Below are positions 5,980-6,323 of a stretch of DNA of 6,323 nucleotides, piece after piece. Location: contig DNGD01000112.1 in the NCBI GenBank assembly GCA_003486725.1, positions 3,932 to 10,254 of the forward strand, given 5' to 3'. Below the pieces are notes generated by a model. It did not search any database. It was not told where the DNA came from and saw only the letters and a program-made list of their open reading frames with translations. Positions within the stretch are counted from its first letter, which is position 1. Each line of letters opens with the position of its first letter. The DNA is from Rhodospirillaceae bacterium (GTDB lineage: Bacteria; Pseudomonadota; Alphaproteobacteria; UBA9219). Both the position numbers and the translations under genes were made by a program.

Positions 5980-6241
5980 TCTTAGTTCCCCCTTCGAAAC
6001 GATCATATTGAAATCATGTTGGTTGCGTGGTTACTCGCGGGGTGGTCGCGATCCGCGCGTCGACTCGGCAGTAACATGAACTTGTCGTAGGTGGCAAGGA
6101 TTTTGGATACCCTTGTCCGGTGGATTGTGTGGATAACTTTTGAAAGAGAGGGGGGGGAGGGAGCCTTGGAGCGACGAGGGGCGAGTAACCGGCTGCAAAC
6201 GTTGATAGAACGAAATAGTGGCCGTCATGTGCGTTTTTTAC
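5980..6241. other. Upstream region of the bactofilin gene, mostly unassigned
   Basis: No gene is evident here. The first bases hold the bactofilin ribosome-binding site. The rest contains the DnaA-box 9-mer listed separately and a run of eight G (about 6149-6156) within a GA-rich stretch. The bactofilin promoter must lie here, but I cannot place it with confidence. Confidence 0.4.
6128..6136 (-). promoter_or_regulatory. Perfect match to the DnaA-box consensus
   Basis: The minus strand reads TTATCCACA, the high-affinity DnaA 9-mer. It stands alone: neighbouring GGATTG and GGATAC words are poor matches, so this is not an origin-like cluster. It could be a regulatory DnaA site for a flanking gene or chance. 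Confidence 0.3.
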
Positions 6242-6263
6242 TTGACTTTTGAAAAATTTTGTG

Positions 6264-6280
6264 ATACGGTTTCGTATAAT
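6264..6280 (+). promoter_or_regulatory. Operator palindrome overlapping a TATAAT box at the window edge
   Basis: ATACG-GTTT-CGTAT (6264-6277) is a perfect inverted repeat whose right arm overlaps TATAAT (6275-6280), a perfect -10 box. TTGAAA at 6249-6254 (20-base spacer) or TTGACT at 6242-6247 (27 bases) are the only -35 candidates, and neither is well spaced. Spaced palindromes of this type next to a promoter are typical of TetR-family operators. The controlled gene would be on the plus strand beyond base 6323, since no start codon with an open frame is visible before the end. Confidence 0.5.
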
Positions 6281-6323
6281 TAACGAGCACCAAAAATACG
6301 CAAGGGTGTGACGAGGGTTTACC

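Noticed and set aside
6002..6007. TATGAT on the minus strand as a -10 box for bactofilin
   Set aside because: The resulting start site would fall within the Shine-Dalgarno sequence and no -35 box is present.

Overview
The window looks like a stretch of an alphaproteobacterial chromosome of moderate GC content. Three things point there: a GyrA whose C-terminal domain carries the acidic insert typical of alphaproteobacterial GyrA, the gyrA-coaD neighbourhood common in that class, and a bactofilin gene. A Rhodospirillales-like or Micavibrio-like lineage would fit, but the genus cannot be fixed from this sequence.

Layout. Bases 1-2379 hold the 3' part of gyrA on the plus strand; its 5' end, including the quinolone-resistance region, lies outside the window. 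A 620-base gap follows with no recognisable gene but several possible RNA stems, ending in a promoter for coaD (3001-3543, plus). Then come a tRNA-Lys(UUU) gene (3654-3729) with its own promoter and terminator, and about 170 bases of hairpins that include fragments copied from the 3' half of the same tRNA, closed by a second terminator.

From 4008 to 5979 all genes are on the minus strand and appear to be separate transcription units, each with its own Shine-Dalgarno sequence and with terminators between them: a small unrecognised 86-residue protein with a perfect palindromic operator next to its -10 box, an exported Sel1-repeat protein of 164 residues, and a bactofilin of 220 residues. The last 340 bases lie upstream of bactofilin and hold a perfect DnaA-box 9-mer, a G-run, and at the very end a palindrome overlapping a TATAAT box. 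This probably controls a plus-strand gene beyond the window.

The named genes are mostly housekeeping: DNA supercoiling, coenzyme A synthesis, translation, and cell-envelope or cytoskeletal organisation. They do not form one pathway. I see no CRISPR array, transposase, integrase, toxin-antitoxin pair or defence system. The least explained parts are the gyrA-coaD gap, the tRNA-derived repeats downstream of tRNA-Lys, and the two palindromic operators.
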